Positions 1 through 7,730 of a stretch of 64,000 bases of DNA are shown piece by piece; within the stretch, counting starts at the first letter, position 1, and each line of letters opens with the position of its first letter. Location: the NCBI GenBank assembly GCA_001899715.1, contig MKWI01000003.1, positions 310,001-374,000 on the forward strand, written 5' to 3'. Source of the stretch: Sphingobium sp. 66-54. Lineage in GTDB: Bacteria; Pseudomonadota; Alphaproteobacteria; Sphingomonadales; Sphingomonadaceae. Under the pieces are notes generated by a model. The model did not search any database, was not told the DNA's origin, and saw nothing but the letters and a program-made list of their open reading frames with translations. Both the position numbers and the translations under genes were made by a program.

Positions 1-107
1 ATCCGTTCGGAGGGCTTGCTTAGCGCGCTACAGGTGGAGCGACCAGCCGGAAGCGGCCTTGCGCGTGCCATAGGCTGAAATCCTGTCCATGCGGCCACGG
101 CGCATGC

Positions 108-137
108 AAAAACGCGCGCCCGGATCGGGGCGCGCGT
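108..137 (-). terminator. Intrinsic terminator of the outer-membrane barrel gene
   Basis: A 10-bp GC-rich stem (112-121 with 128-137, loop GGATCG) is followed, reading the minus strand, by a run of five T (108-112). It lies about 70 bp past the stop of the minus-strand gene at 206-835, so stem, T-run and orientation all fit a Rho-independent terminator. Nothing recognisable was seen in bases 1-107. Confidence 0.7.
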
Positions 138-205
138 CTGTCATGCCATCGCAGGGAATGGGGAACCGCGCCGATCCCCCCGACCGGCACGGTTCCCGCC
201 CCCTG

Positions 206-835
206 TCAGAAGCGGATGCCCATGCCGTAGACGATCGCGTCGCGATGGGGCCGGACCCGCACGCCGAAGGTGCCGTCGCGATAATCGAGGTCGTCATAGT
301 TGGTGCGGACATAGTCCAGCTTGGCGTAGACGTTGCGGGTCACGTCGACCTCGACGCCGCCGCCGACATGATAGCCGTCGGAATTGTCCGCCAGCCGGAA
401 ATCATAGGTCGGGTCGGCCGGGTCGCGATAGCTCAGGCGGATGCGGCCGCTCGAATAGCCGCCCTTGACGTAGAGCAGCACGCCCTCGCTCAGATGGACG
501 CCCGCGCGCACGCCGGCATTGATGCTGCGGCCCGCCTTCACGCAGGCTTCGTCGCCGCCGTAAACCTCCACGCACTCGCGCGTGGTGGCGCCGCTCAGAT
601 TGGCATAGACGCCGAGGATCGCCGGGCCGGCGGGCAGATCGTAGCCGATCTCGCCGCCAAAGCTGAACCCGTCCTTGCCGTCCGAAACGTTGACCGAGCC
701 GGTGGAGTCGCTCGCCAGCACGGCGGCCGAGGGGTGGTCCCAGCCGATCTGGGCTTCGGCCCGCAGGCCGGTCTGTGCCTGCGCGGCGGATGCCGAGGCG
801 GCGAGAAGCGCAACGAGCGCGATTTTCCTGAACAT
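206..835 (-). CDS. Outer-membrane beta-barrel protein (OmpA-like/opacity porin fold)
   Basis: This 209-residue protein begins with a signal peptide (MFRKIALVALLAASASAAQA) ending in an AQA cleavage site near residue 20. The rest alternates polar and hydrophobic residues as in amphipathic strands and includes glycine-rich hairpins. It ends in an aromatic residue (GMGIRF), the usual outer-membrane insertion signal. This matches small 8-stranded barrels of the Omp25/opacity type common in alphaproteobacteria, which act in membrane integrity or surface interaction. It is a single-gene unit with a clear terminator at 108-137. A central segment with two Cys (ECVEVYGGDEAC) could form a disulfide in a surface loop. 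Its exact role cannot be told from sequence. Confidence 0.8.
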   Translation of the reverse strand: MFRKIALVALLAASASAAQAQTGLRAEAQIGWDHPSAAVLASDSTGSVNVSDGKDGFSFGGEIGYDLPAGPAILGVYANLSGATTRECVEVYGGDEACVKAGRSINAGVRAGVHLSEGVLLYVKGGYSSGRIRLSYRDPADPTYDFRLADNSDGYHVGGGVEVDVTRNVYAKLDYVRTNYDDLDYRDGTFGVRVRPHRDAIVYGMGIRF

Positions 836-1077
836 GGGTCCTCCCGGTTTAGTGATCGGAAACGCCCCGCCCCTAGGCAGCCATGGTTATCAACCGGTTA
901 AACGGAGCCGCAACCGCCGTGCGTTTCCTCCATTACGGACCAGACCGGACCGGCACCCGCGCATCCCGTTTCGTTGTTCACAACCGTGCCGCCCGTCCAC
1001 TCGCGGCGCCTGCCATCGAGCCGGGGAAAGAATGTGGCCGGCAATCTCCATCCGGCAGGCCCAAGGACGCGCTGGCC

Positions 1078-1878
1078 CTACCCCGCCTCACCCAGCAGCC
1101 GCAGCGCCCGGCTGCGCAAGCGCCCCAGCCCCGCGTCGTGCAGGGCGGGCACGGCGCAGAGCAGGCCGATCACGCTCGGATCGGGCTTGTTGAAGCGGAC
1201 GGTCTCACCCAGCGCATCCGTCACCCGCGCGCCGGCCTCCTGCGCGATCAGCGATGCGGCGGCGATGTCCCACTCCCCGCCGCGCCGCAGCCCGGCGACG
1301 AGGTCCGCCTCGTCGGCGGCGACCATCGCCATGCGTAGCGCGATGCTGTTGGGCTTGTCCACCACCGTATAGTCAACGTCGATGCCGCGCAGATTGTCGA
1401 TCGGCACCCGCGCGCCGGAGAGGGTGGCGTGGCTGCCTACTTCCAGCCGCGCGCCATTGCGCCACGCGCCACCGCCGCGCGCGGCCCACCAGCGCTCGCC
1501 CCGCGCCGGCGCGGCCAGCACTCCGGCAACCACGGCGCCATCCTCGACCAGCGCGATGGAGATTGCCCAGCCCGGCCGCCCGCGCACGAAATCGCGGGTG
1601 CCGTCGATCGGGTCGACCACCCAGGCGAGCCGCGCCGCGCTGCGTCCCGGCGTCTCCGCGCTCTCCTCGGAGAGCCAGCCCGCCTCGGGCAGCAGCGCGC
1701 CCAGTTCTTCGCGCAGCAGCGCGTCGACCAGCAGGTCGGCATCGCTCACCGGCTCGCCCGGCGTCTTTTCCCACTGGTTGCCATAGGCGCGGCCGGGCGC
1801 CCAATGCGCCATGGCACGCACTCCGGCCGTATCGGCAATCGCCATGATGTGCTGGAGCAGGCGATCATTCGCCCGCAA
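1078..1878 (-). CDS. Inositol monophosphatase-family phosphatase
   Basis: This 266-residue protein belongs to the Mg2+-dependent IMPase/CysQ/histidinol-phosphatase superfamily. It has the metal-binding glutamates in LSEESAE, the signature DPIDGTRDF that supplies metal and phosphate ligands, and the second signature GEWDIAAAS. Family members dephosphorylate inositol phosphates, 3'-phosphoadenosine phosphates or histidinol phosphate, and these motifs do not separate the three. The start is uncertain. The longest frame opens with TTG at 1878, inside the end of pmbA (14-bp overlap), and its N-terminal helix (DRLLQHIMAIADTAG) looks genuine. The first ATG is at 1845 but has no obvious ribosome-binding site. 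It is probably co-translated with pmbA, which lies directly upstream on the same strand. Confidence 0.82.
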   Translation of the reverse strand: MRANDRLLQHIMAIADTAGVRAMAHWAPGRAYGNQWEKTPGEPVSDADLLVDALLREELGALLPEAGWLSEESAETPGRSAARLAWVVDPIDGTRDFVRGRPGWAISIALVEDGAVVAGVLAAPARGERWWAARGGGAWRNGARLEVGSHATLSGARVPIDNLRGIDVDYTVVDKPNSIALRMAMVAADEADLVAGLRRGGEWDIAAASLIAQEAGARVTDALGETVRFNKPDPSVIGLLCAVPALHDAGLGRLRSRALRLLGEAG

Positions 1879-3211
1879 TGGTCATCCCGTCTATGCGCAG
1901 TGTGGGGACGTTGACGGCGTAGCGGAACGCCAGATCGTCCGCCGCGACGATGCGCGCGAGCATGTCGCGCAGGTTGCCGGCGATGGTGATCTCCGCCACC
2001 GCCTCCGTCACCTTGCCGTTCTCGATGAGGTAGCCCGATGCGCCCCGGCTGTAGTCGCCCGTCACCGGGTTGACGCCATGGCCGATCAGTTCGGTCACAT
2101 AGAGGCCGCGCATCACGTCCGCCATCAACTCGCGCGGGGTCGCGGTGCCGCCTTCCAGATGCACGTTGCTGGCGCCCGCCCCCGGTGCCCCGCCGCCGCC
2201 GCGCGTGGCATGGCCGGTGGGCACGAGGCCAAGCTGGCGGGCCGAGGCGCTGTCGAGCAGCCAGTCGGTCAGCACGCCGTCATCCACCAGCCGCTTCTTC
2301 GCGGTCGGCAGCCCCTCGCCGTCGAACGGGCGCGAGCGCAGGCCGCGCGGGCGGTGGGGGTCGTCGATGATATGCAGCCCCTCGGGCAGGATGCGCTCGC
2401 CCTTCCGGTCCAGCAGGAAGCTCGCCTTGCGGGTGATCGCCGGGCCGGTGATCGCGCCGAGCAGATGGCCGATCAGGCTGTTGCTCACGCGCGGATCGAA
2501 GATGACCGGCATGGTGCCGCTGGCGATGCGGCTGGGGTTGAGCCGGGCCACGGCACGGGTGCCGGCGCGCACGCCCACCGCGTCCGCCGTCTCCAGATCG
2601 GCAAGGTGGCGCACATTATGGCTGGCATAGTCGCGCTGCATGCCCGCGCCCTCGCCGGCGATCACGCTCGCCCAGATGCTGTGCTGGGTGCCGGCATAGG
2701 CGCCCGCGAACCCGTGGCTGGTCGCCAGCGCCATCTGCGCGCGGCCGAAGCTGGCGCCGCCGCCCTCGCTATTGGTGACGCCGGTGACGCCGCGCGCCGC
2801 CTCCTCCACCGCCAGCGCGCGCTCGCGCAGCTCGGCCGGGTCCGGCTCCTCGTCATCCTCTATGTCCAGCGCCGGCAGCTTCTTGCGCATCAGCCGGTCC
2901 TCGGGCGCGAGCCCGGCATAGGCGTCCTCGGGCGCTTCCTTGGCCATGGCGATCGCGCGGTCCACCAGCGTCGCCAGCGTGGCCGGCGCGAGATCGGACG
3001 AGGAGACGCTGGCCGAGCGCCGGCCGACGAACACCCGCAGCCCGACATGTTCCGACTCGGAGCGCTCGACATCCTCCAGTTCGCCCAGCCGCACGCTCAC
3101 CCCGGCGGAGGCGTCGCAACCATAGACGGCATCGGCCGCATCCGCGCCCGCCCGCCGCGCGGCGGAGACGAGCGACTGGGCGCGATCAAGGGCGTCGTTG
3201 AGGCTGAGCAT
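1865..3211 (-). CDS. pmbA: TldD/PmbA (TldE) family metallopeptidase component
   Basis: This 448-residue protein has the full length of the PmbA/TldE subunit of the TldD-TldE protease, a cytosolic heterodimer. In E. coli the complex degrades unstructured peptides, matures microcin B17 and helps degrade the CcdA antitoxin. The conserved C-terminal block (residues 385-435, including SRGASGYLIENGKVT) is typical. I see no HExxxH zinc motif, as expected for PmbA because its partner TldD carries the metal site. No tldD gene lies in the window; the two are often unlinked in this group. The downstream IMPase-like gene overlaps its 3' end. Confidence 0.88.
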   Translation of the reverse strand: MLSLNDALDRAQSLVSAARRAGADAADAVYGCDASAGVSVRLGELEDVERSESEHVGLRVFVGRRSASVSSSDLAPATLATLVDRAIAMAKEAPEDAYAGLAPEDRLMRKKLPALDIEDDEEPDPAELRERALAVEEAARGVTGVTNSEGGGASFGRAQMALATSHGFAGAYAGTQHSIWASVIAGEGAGMQRDYASHNVRHLADLETADAVGVRAGTRAVARLNPSRIASGTMPVIFDPRVSNSLIGHLLGAITGPAITRKASFLLDRKGERILPEGLHIIDDPHRPRGLRSRPFDGEGLPTAKKRLVDDGVLTDWLLDSASARQLGLVPTGHATRGGGGAPGAGASNVHLEGGTATPRELMADVMRGLYVTELIGHGVNPVTGDYSRGASGYLIENGKVTEAVAEITIAGNLRDMLARIVAADDLAFRYAVNVPTLRIDGMTIAGE

Positions 3212-3403
3212 GAATCAGGAAATCCGGCAGTCCAAGGGTCAGAGCGGGCGCTTTAGCCATTGCCCCGAGTCGACGCAATGCGCGCGGTCGGCGGCAAGGG
3301 ATGCGCAGTCGGCCGATGGGTCAGGCCGGGACAGAGCCCCCCGTCGCCGGACCACGCAGGCAGCACTGCGATGGTAGAGCAAGGGGGCAATGCGCCAGAC
3401 GCC

Positions 3404-3480
3404 GTGCTCCTGCGCAGGCAGGAGCCCAGGGTCCAGCCGCAGTCCCCTTTCGCTATGGGCTCCTGCCTGCGCAGGAGCAC
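3404..3480. repeat. Perfect 25-bp inverted repeat (dispersed palindromic element)
   Basis: The left arm 3404-3428 and right arm 3456-3480 are exact reverse complements over 25 bp, separated by 27 bp. Each arm is itself partly palindromic (CTCCTGC-GCAG-GCAGGAG). The left arm plus a few flanking bases recurs at 30019-30043. The element lies in the 285-bp gap between nudC and pmbA, downstream of nudC on the minus strand, so the RNA hairpin could end or protect the mutY-nudC transcript. This resembles REP-like or intergenic hairpin families in alphaproteobacteria. Confidence 0.85.
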
Positions 3481-3496
3481 ACCCCTATCGCGCGCC

Positions 3497-4396
3497 TCAC
3501 TCCCCCAGCCAATAACGCAGCATATGGTGCGCCACCGCCACCGGTGTCGGGCCGATGAACCGCGCGCCTTCCTCCCCGGCGAGCGCCGCGCGCACCTCGT
3601 CGCGTGTCACCCACATCGCCTCGGGCACTTCCTCCACGTCCAGCGTCAGCGCGTCGCCCAGCGCCTGCGCCATGCAGGCGATCATGAGCTGCGAGGGGAA
3701 GGGCCACGGCTGGCTCATCAGATAGTCGACCCGCCCGGTGCGGATGCCGGTCTCCTCCCAGAGTTCCCGCCGCACCGCCTCCTCGAACGTCTCGCCCGGC
3801 TCGACGAACCCGGCGAGCGCGGAGAAGCGCCCCGGCGGGAAGCGGATGCCCCGGCCGATCAGCACCTTGTCCTCATATTCCGCGAGCATGATGACGACCG
3901 GGTCGGTGCGCGGGAAATGCTCGGCATTGCAGGTACCGCACTGGCGCGCCCAGCCCGCCTTGGCCGGATAGGTCGCCGCGCCGCAGCGCGCGCAGAACGG
4001 GTGGCGGTCGTGCCAGTCGACCAGACTGCGTGCCCCGCCGTAGAGCGCTGCCTCCTCGTGGCTGAGCAGCGGCACGATCCCCCACACCCTGGGCGGATTG
4101 CCCGGCGGCTCGTCCTTTTTCTCGATCTTCAGCGAGACGAACACGGGCGTCCCGTCCGCGCGCAGCCCGAGCAGCGCATGGTCCGCCAGCACGGCGTCCG
4201 CCGCCACCGGCACCGTGGCGAGCAACCCTTCGTCGGTCGGCAGCGGGTCCAGCCCGTCGAGCAGCACGATCTGCGCGCGCGGATCCGCCCAGGCCGCCGC
4301 CAGCCTGTCCGGGTGAACACGGAGCTGGTCGGCGCGGTCGAGCGTGCCGCCGGTGAACGTGATCGTGTTTCGGTTCAGGCCGCTCTCGTCGTTCAT
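3497..4396 (-). CDS. nudC: NAD(+) diphosphatase (Nudix)
   Basis: This 299-residue protein hydrolyses NAD(H) to NMN(H) and AMP, and in some bacteria removes NAD caps from RNA. It shows the complete NudC pattern: a C4 zinc ribbon (Cys135, Cys138, Cys153, Cys156), a Nudix box at about 196-218 (G-x5-E-x7-R-E-L-x-E-E-x-G-I), and the NudC-specific motif SQPWPFP at 228-234. The start at 4396 was chosen because its ATG overlaps the mutY stop as ATGA, indicating translational coupling. Upstream in-frame codons lie inside mutY. Confidence 0.93.
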   Translation of the reverse strand: MNDESGLNRNTITFTGGTLDRADQLRVHPDRLAAAWADPRAQIVLLDGLDPLPTDEGLLATVPVAADAVLADHALLGLRADGTPVFVSLKIEKKDEPPGNPPRVWGIVPLLSHEEAALYGGARSLVDWHDRHPFCARCGAATYPAKAGWARQCGTCNAEHFPRTDPVVIMLAEYEDKVLIGRGIRFPPGRFSALAGFVEPGETFEEAVRRELWEETGIRTGRVDYLMSQPWPFPSQLMIACMAQALGDALTLDVEEVPEAMWVTRDEVRAALAGEEGARFIGPTPVAVAHHMLRYWLGE

Positions 4397-5487
4397 CCGC
4401 TCGCGCTCTCCTCCCGCACCGCCCGCGCCACGCGCGCGAACAAGGTCGGCAATCCGGCTTCGTCGAGTCGGTCCAGCGGCCACCATTGGCCCTCGCCCAG
4501 CGCGCTGACAAGGCGTGCCCCGGCCGGCGGACGCGCCAGCCGCAACCGCTCGATGCGCAGTTCCAGCGCGAAATGGGTGAACACATGCCGCACCGCGCCG
4601 GCCACGCCCACCCAGTCGCCGGGCAGCGGCGGCAGCGTCGGGTCCGCCGCACCGCGCTCCACCCAATCACTGGTCGGCACCCCCAGCATACCGCCGAGCA
4701 GGCCGCGCTCGGGCCGGGTGACGAGCCACACCGCACCCTCCGCCTCCACCCACCAGGCGGTGCCGGCGCGCGTCGGCCGCGCCTTCTTGGGCGCCTTGAC
4801 CGGGAAGCGCTCGGGGTCGCCCGCCGCCCGCGCCGCGCAAAAGGTCTGCAGCGGGCAAGCGAGGCAGCCCGGCCGCGCCGGCGTGCAGATCGTCGCACCG
4901 AGGTCCATCATCGCCTGCGCGAAATCGCCGGCGTCCGCGTCCGGCGTGATGCTGTCGGCCAGTTCACGCAGCATCGGCTTGGCGGCCGGCAGCGGCGTCT
5001 CGACCGCGAACAGCCGGCTCACCACGCGCTCGACATTGCCGTCCACCACCACCGCGCGCCGGCCGAAGGCGATGGCGGCGATGGCGGCGGCGGTATAGGC
5101 GCCGATCCCCGGCAGCGCCCGCAGCCCCGCCTCGTCGTCCGGGAAGCGCCCGCCCAGTTCGCCCGCCACAAAGCGCGCGCAGGCGAGCAGGTTGCGCGCT
5201 CGCGCATAATAGCCCAGCCCCGCCCAGGCGGCCATCAGCGCCGCGTCGTCCGCCGCCGCGAGCGCTTCCACCGTCGGCCAGCGCGCCAGAAAGCGCTCGT
5301 AATAAGGGATCACCGCCGCCACCGTGGTCTGTTGCAGCATGATCTCGGAGAGCCATACCCGATAGGGCGCGGGCGGCGGCGTTCCGGGCGGGCTGCGCCA
5401 CGGCAGGCGGCGGGCGTGGCGGCGATAATGCGCGAGCAAGGCGGGCGCGATCGCGCGCACCGTCCCCTCCGCATCCTGTTCCGGCAT
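4393..5487 (-). CDS. mutY: A/G-specific adenine DNA glycosylase
   Basis: MutY removes adenine mispaired with 8-oxoguanine. The protein has the HhH-GPD fold with the catalytic Glu in SEIMLQQT, the helix-hairpin-helix LPGIGAYTAAAI, and the catalytic Asp in VVDGNVERV. A [4Fe-4S] loop C-x6-C-x2-C-x5-C (CTPARPGCLACPLQTFC) follows, then a C-terminal MutT-like domain that recognises 8-oxoG. About 364 residues is normal. I favour ATG 5487 (MPEQDAEG); a second in-frame ATG at 5508 would add seven residues. The gene is divergent from the DUF721 gene at 5523 with almost no spacer, so the two promoters must overlap. It is co-transcribed with nudC, which suggests an oxidative-damage unit. Confidence 0.93.
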   Translation of the reverse strand: MPEQDAEGTVRAIAPALLAHYRRHARRLPWRSPPGTPPPAPYRVWLSEIMLQQTTVAAVIPYYERFLARWPTVEALAAADDAALMAAWAGLGYYARARNLLACARFVAGELGGRFPDDEAGLRALPGIGAYTAAAIAAIAFGRRAVVVDGNVERVVSRLFAVETPLPAAKPMLRELADSITPDADAGDFAQAMMDLGATICTPARPGCLACPLQTFCAARAAGDPERFPVKAPKKARPTRAGTAWWVEAEGAVWLVTRPERGLLGGMLGVPTSDWVERGAADPTLPPLPGDWVGVAGAVRHVFTHFALELRIERLRLARPPAGARLVSALGEGQWWPLDRLDEAGLPTLFARVARAVREESASG

Positions 5488-5522
5488 GATTAATCCATCG
5501 ACGGGCATGGCCTGCCTATGGC

Positions 5523-6095
5523 ATGGACCGGCGCATGACAGAACCCGTGGAGAGCAAGCCGCGCCGCAAGAAGCGCACGTCCGCCGCCGCCCCGGCCGTG
5601 GTGCGCGAGCGGCCGCGCGGCGGCCCGGCGCGCGTCCTCGCGGACCTCATGCCGGACATCGGCCGTGCCGCCTTCCGCAAGTTCGGCTTCATCCAGTCGA
5701 GCATCGTCACGCGCTGGGCGGAGATCGTCGGCCAGCGCTACGCCACGCTGACCGCGCCCGAGTCGATCCGCTTTCCCGCCGGGCGCCGGGCCGGCGGCAC
5801 GCTGAACCTCACCGTCGCCAGCGGCCACGCGCCGATGGTGCAGCACATCGTCCCGGAGATCATCGAGCGGGTGAACCGCTTCTTCGGCTATGAGGCGGTC
5901 GCCCGCGTCGCGCTCAAGCAGGGCGCGGTGACGCCGGCCGAGCCGGAGCGCCGCCCGCCGCCCGCCATGCTGCGCCCGATCCCGCAGGAGCTGGGCGAGG
6001 GCCTGCGCGAAGTGAGCGACCCGGAGCTGCGTGCCGTGCTCGAATCCATGGCGCGCGGCCTCGCCAACCCGCCGCCGCTGCCCAGGATCAGCTAG
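5523..6095 (+). CDS. DUF721 (DciA-like) protein
   Basis: This 190-residue protein has a basic, Pro/Arg-rich N-terminus (residues 1-35) and a DUF721 domain at about 35-125, including the typical segment ITRWAEIVG-like (SIVTRWAEIVGQRYATLTAP). DUF721 includes DciA, the ancestral loader of the replicative helicase DnaB in bacteria lacking DnaC. That role is inferred from the family. The start ATG 5523 is followed by another ATG four codons on (5535), so the N-terminus is slightly ambiguous. The gene heads a plus-strand series with two DsbA-type proteins and smc, an order common in sphingomonads. Confidence 0.78.
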   Translation: MDRRMTEPVESKPRRKKRTSAAAPAVVRERPRGGPARVLADLMPDIGRAAFRKFGFIQSSIVTRWAEIVGQRYATLTAPESIRFPAGRRAGGTLNLTVASGHAPMVQHIVPEIIERVNRFFGYEAVARVALKQGAVTPAEPERRPPPAMLRPIPQELGEGLREVSDPELRAVLESMARGLANPPPLPRIS

Positions 6096-6138
6096 CCCCG
6101 ATGTTCTCCAACGCGCCCCTGACGAAAGACCGATAAAG

Positions 6139-6828
6139 ATGCTGCGCCGTTTCCTCTCCTGCCTCGCTGCCCTCATCCTCCTCGCCTTCGCCACGGCGGC
6201 ACCCGCCCAGTCCGGCCGCGACTGGAGCAAGACGGTCACGCTCGGCTCTAACGGCGCGTTCATCCTCGGCAATCCGGCCGCCCGGACCAGGCTGGTCGAA
6301 TATATGAGCTACACCTGCCCGCACTGCGCGCATTTCGCGGCGGAGGCGACCGCGCCGCTCAAGGCGGGCGGGATCAGGCAAGGCACGCTCAGCATCGAGT
6401 ATCGCAACTTCGTGCGCGATCCGTTCGATCTGAGCGCCGCCATCCTCGCCCGCTGCGGCGGCACGGCGCACTTCCTCGCCAATCACGAGGCGCTGTTCGC
6501 CAATCACGATGCGTGGATCAAGCAGGCGCAGACCTACGCCGCCGCGCAGGAGGGCAAGCCCCAGCGCGACCGCGCCGAGCAGATCGCCGACATCGCCGAC
6601 AAGACCGGCCTCATCGCATTGCTCGCCAAACACGGCCTCACCCCTGCCGCGCAGCGCGCCTGCCTGGCGGACCAGAATGCGCTCTCGCAGGTGCTGAACC
6701 TCACCGCCGGCGCATGGGACAATAAGGGCTTCAACGGCACGCCCTTCTTCGTCCTCAACGGCAAGCCGCTGACGGAGGTGCACGACTGGACGCGCCTCAA
6801 GCCGCTACTCCCCGCCGCCGGCAAGTGA
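6139..6828 (+). CDS. Periplasmic DsbA-family thiol oxidoreductase (first of tandem pair)
   Basis: The 229-residue product has a cleavable signal peptide (residues 1-24, ending TAAPAQ) and a thioredoxin fold with active site Cys60-Pro-His-Cys63, the DsbA-type CPHC. The C-terminal region has the expected cis-Pro loop (NGTPFFVLNG). It should catalyse or maintain disulfides in exported proteins. The ATG at 6139 is chosen because it begins the signal peptide; the frame is open upstream but overlaps the DUF721 gene end. A second DsbA homologue follows at 6915, and a DsbB partner is not in the window. Confidence 0.88.
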   Translation: MLRRFLSCLAALILLAFATAAPAQSGRDWSKTVTLGSNGAFILGNPAARTRLVEYMSYTCPHCAHFAAEATAPLKAGGIRQGTLSIEYRNFVRDPFDLSAAILARCGGTAHFLANHEALFANHDAWIKQAQTYAAAQEGKPQRDRAEQIADIADKTGLIALLAKHGLTPAAQRACLADQNALSQVLNLTAGAWDNKGFNGTPFFVLNGKPLTEVHDWTRLKPLLPAAGK

Positions 6829-6914
6829 GCCGCACCATTGCAGAGGCTGCGCGCACACCCTAAACCATCGGCCGGATCACCGTTTCGCCGCATTGCCATG
6901 AGGGCCGCCACGAC

Positions 6915-7658
6915 ATGAAACCAATCGCTTACGCTTCGCTCGCTCTTGCTCTGCTGGCGCTAACCGCCTGCGGCAAGCAGGATGCCGCCAACGGCGCCGC
7001 CGGCTCCGGCGCGGCGGTGGAGGGCAAGGCCGCACCCGCCGGCAAGACCTGGGCGGAAGTGCTGGTCGCGACGCCGGAGGGCGGCTTCCGCATGGGCAAC
7101 CCGGATGCGCCCATCAAGCTCATCGAGTTCGGCTCCTACACCTGCCCGCACTGCCGCGACTTCACCGAGCAGGGGCATGAGCCGCTGGAGCGCGATCATG
7201 TCGCCAGCGGCAAGGTCAGCTTCGAATATCGCAACTTCATCCGCGATCCGCTGGATATGGCGGTGGCGCTGGTCGTGCGCTGCGGCGGGCCGGAATCCTT
7301 CTTCCCGCTCAGCCTGCAATTCTTCCTCAATCAGGAGGACATGATAAAGAAGATCCAGGCCGGCGGCGAAGGCGCCTATCAGGCCGCGCTCGGTGCCGGC
7401 CCGACCGAACGCTTCGTCAAGCTGGCCGAGCTGGCCGGGTTGATCGACTACGCCAAGGAGCGCGGCCTGCCGGAGGACAAGGTGCGCGCCTGCCTTGCCG
7501 ATCCCAAGGCGCCCGAGGCGCTGGCCGCCGCCGTCGAGCGGGACAGCAAGCAATATGAAATCACCGGCACGCCGACGATCATCATGAACGGCACCCGGCT
7601 GGACAATGTCGCGACCTGGGACGCGCTGGCCGCGCGCCTCAAGGACGCCGGGGCCTGA
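6915..7658 (+). CDS. DsbA-family thiol oxidoreductase, lipoprotein (second of tandem pair)
   Basis: This 247-residue protein starts with a lipoprotein signal (lipobox LTAC, acylated Cys19), a flexible Ala/Gly-rich tether to residue 45, then a thioredoxin domain with CPHC (Cys77/Cys80) and a cis-Pro loop in ITGTPTIIMNG. It is clearly paralogous to the gene at 6139, with the same YTCPHC and EYRNF-IRDP blocks. It differs in being membrane-anchored. One may be soluble oxidase and the other anchored isomerase or oxidase, which is inference. The smc gene begins 72 bp downstream. Confidence 0.88.
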   Translation: MKPIAYASLALALLALTACGKQDAANGAAGSGAAVEGKAAPAGKTWAEVLVATPEGGFRMGNPDAPIKLIEFGSYTCPHCRDFTEQGHEPLERDHVASGKVSFEYRNFIRDPLDMAVALVVRCGGPESFFPLSLQFFLNQEDMIKKIQAGGEGAYQAALGAGPTERFVKLAELAGLIDYAKERGLPEDKVRACLADPKAPEALAAAVERDSKQYEITGTPTIIMNGTRLDNVATWDALAARLKDAGA

Positions 7659-7730
7659 TTGGCCGCGGGGGGGCCGATCGACACCGCAAGGGGCGGGCGC
7701 CCTCGCCTGACCCCGGAGCGCGGCTGAGCC

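Noticed and set aside
3404..3480. Inverted repeats considered as a CRISPR-like or IS-end structure
   Set aside because: Only one unit is present, with no spacer series and no transposase nearby, so it is called a dispersed palindromic repeat.
1811..5098. Long plus-strand frames opposite pmbA, nudC and mutY
   Set aside because: His/Arg/Ala-rich translations typical of antisense frames; the minus-strand genes have full catalytic motifs.
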